Shown here: positions 21,102 to 21,546 of the stretch, piece after piece
Layout of the letters: every line of letters starts with the position of its first letter
How positions within the stretch are numbered: the stretch's first letter is position 1
DNA from: a bacterium
GTDB taxonomy: Bacteria > Armatimonadota > HRBIN16
Reading direction: 5' to 3'
DNA: 21,546 nt
Assembly (NCBI GenBank): GCA_025057335.1
Contig: JANWXG010000013.1
Coordinates: 1-21,546, forward strand
Position numbers and translations under genes: made by a program
Notes under the pieces: generated by a model
Seen by the model: the letters and a program-made list of their open reading frames with translations, nothing else
What the model was told of the DNA's origin: nothing
Database searches by the model: none

Positions 21102-21546
21102 ATGTTACGCCTGCAAGCGATTATCGCGTTGCTCTTCTTCCTACCTGTAGGCGTCGTCGCTCAGGTGGGATTCGCTGAGCGAGTGGTGGAACATCGCCTT
21201 GCCAACGGGATGCGCGTGCTGATTCTGCCGCGCAAGGGGGCGCCGACCTGCGCCTTCTACATCCTGCGCCGCGTGGGGGGAGTGGATGAACCCACTGGCC
21301 TGACGGGCGCGACCCATCTGCTAGAGCACATGCTATTCAAAGGCACGACCACTGTAGGCACGCGCGACTACGGGAAGGAGAAGCCCATCTGGGAGGAGAT
21401 TGAGCGCCTGTATGACGAGATAGAAGCCGAGCGCGCAAAGGGCAAGCAGGCAAACCAGCAGCGTATCGCGGAGCTGAAGCGGCGAGAGCAGGAGCTGCTG
21501 CAGGAGGTCAGCCAGTGGCTCATCCCGCAGGAGTATGACCGCATCT
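21102..21546 (+). CDS. Exported M16 (insulinase-family) zinc peptidase, N-terminal part
   Basis: The first 148 residues are visible; the gene runs off the right edge. A signal peptide (MLRLQAIIALLFFLPVGVVAQ) indicates export. The mature protein starts VVEHRLANGMRVLILPRKG, standard for M16. The inverted zinc motif H72-L-L-E75-H76 (THLLEHMLFKGT) carries two zinc ligands and the catalytic base. Directly after GTRDY comes an approximately 60-residue charged helical segment (EKPIWEEIERLYDEIEAERA and on) that interrupts the catalytic domain, as in some subfamilies. GAGGAGAGG lies about 5 nt before the ATG. The upstream DNA is repeat C. Confidence 0.92.
   Translation, partial: MLRLQAIIALLFFLPVGVVAQVGFAERVVEHRLANGMRVLILPRKGAPTCAFYILRRVGGVDEPTGLTGATHLLEHMLFKGTTTVGTRDYGKEKPIWEEIERLYDEIEAERAKGKQANQQRIAELKRREQELLQEVSQWLIPQEYDRI

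Noticed and set aside
1..21546. tRNA, rRNA, CRISPR array, insertion sequence or prophage genes
   Set aside because: I scanned for TTCGA-loop motifs, spaced direct repeats and transposase or integrase motifs and saw none. The short repeats have no regular spacers of CRISPR length.

Overview
The window reads as the chromosome of a GC-rich bacterium. It has the MEP isoprenoid pathway (ispH), RodA, RecO, a B. subtilis-type succinate dehydrogenase, frequent GTG/TTG starts and many small palindromic repeats between genes. These repeats, together with tandem URO-D-like genes next to a GH2 glycosidase, suggest an Armatimonadota-like lineage, perhaps a hot-spring one. That placement is an inference from style of content, not a proof. 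No rRNA, tRNA, CRISPR array, transposase or prophage gene was found.

Layout. 1-2350 (minus): sdhC then sdhA (cut by the window edge) behind a clear promoter. 2351-3198: a gene-free island of four repeat types. 3199-4146 (plus): ispH, convergent with htpX (4236-5108, minus) across a 19-bp perfect hairpin. 5135-5270 (minus): the htpX leader, which looks like a yybP-ykoY manganese riboswitch followed by an intrinsic terminator. 5377-7586 (plus): two translationally coupled URO-D-superfamily paralogues. 7555-10174 (minus): a GH2 beta-mannosidase-like gene, then a CsoR/RcnR-type regulator lacking the canonical copper ligands. 10175-10794: a second repeat island. 10795-14746 (plus): a tightly packed four-gene run of ABC ATPase, ABC permease, prmA and rsmE. 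14850-17310 (minus): nadA, a secreted protein of unknown function, and a small coiled-coil protein. 17557-18153 (plus): a MocA-like nucleotidyltransferase. 18204-19304 (minus): rodA. 19417-20871 (plus): deoC and recO. 20846-21066: a third repeat island that supplies the last codons of recO. 21102-end (plus): the start of an exported M16 peptidase.

Most genes are housekeeping: TCA cycle/respiration, isoprenoid and NAD synthesis, ribosome and rRNA methylation, cell-wall elongation and recombination. The strongest unusual signal is the riboswitch-like leader of htpX. Its 3' P1 strand is also the left arm of the terminator, so aptamer closure and termination exclude each other. This predicts that a membrane protease is switched on by Mn2+. 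The second theme is a family of C-rich palindromes that fills intergenic islands and appears to have entered coding sequence at the 3' end of recO and probably near the 5' end of the secreted-protein gene.
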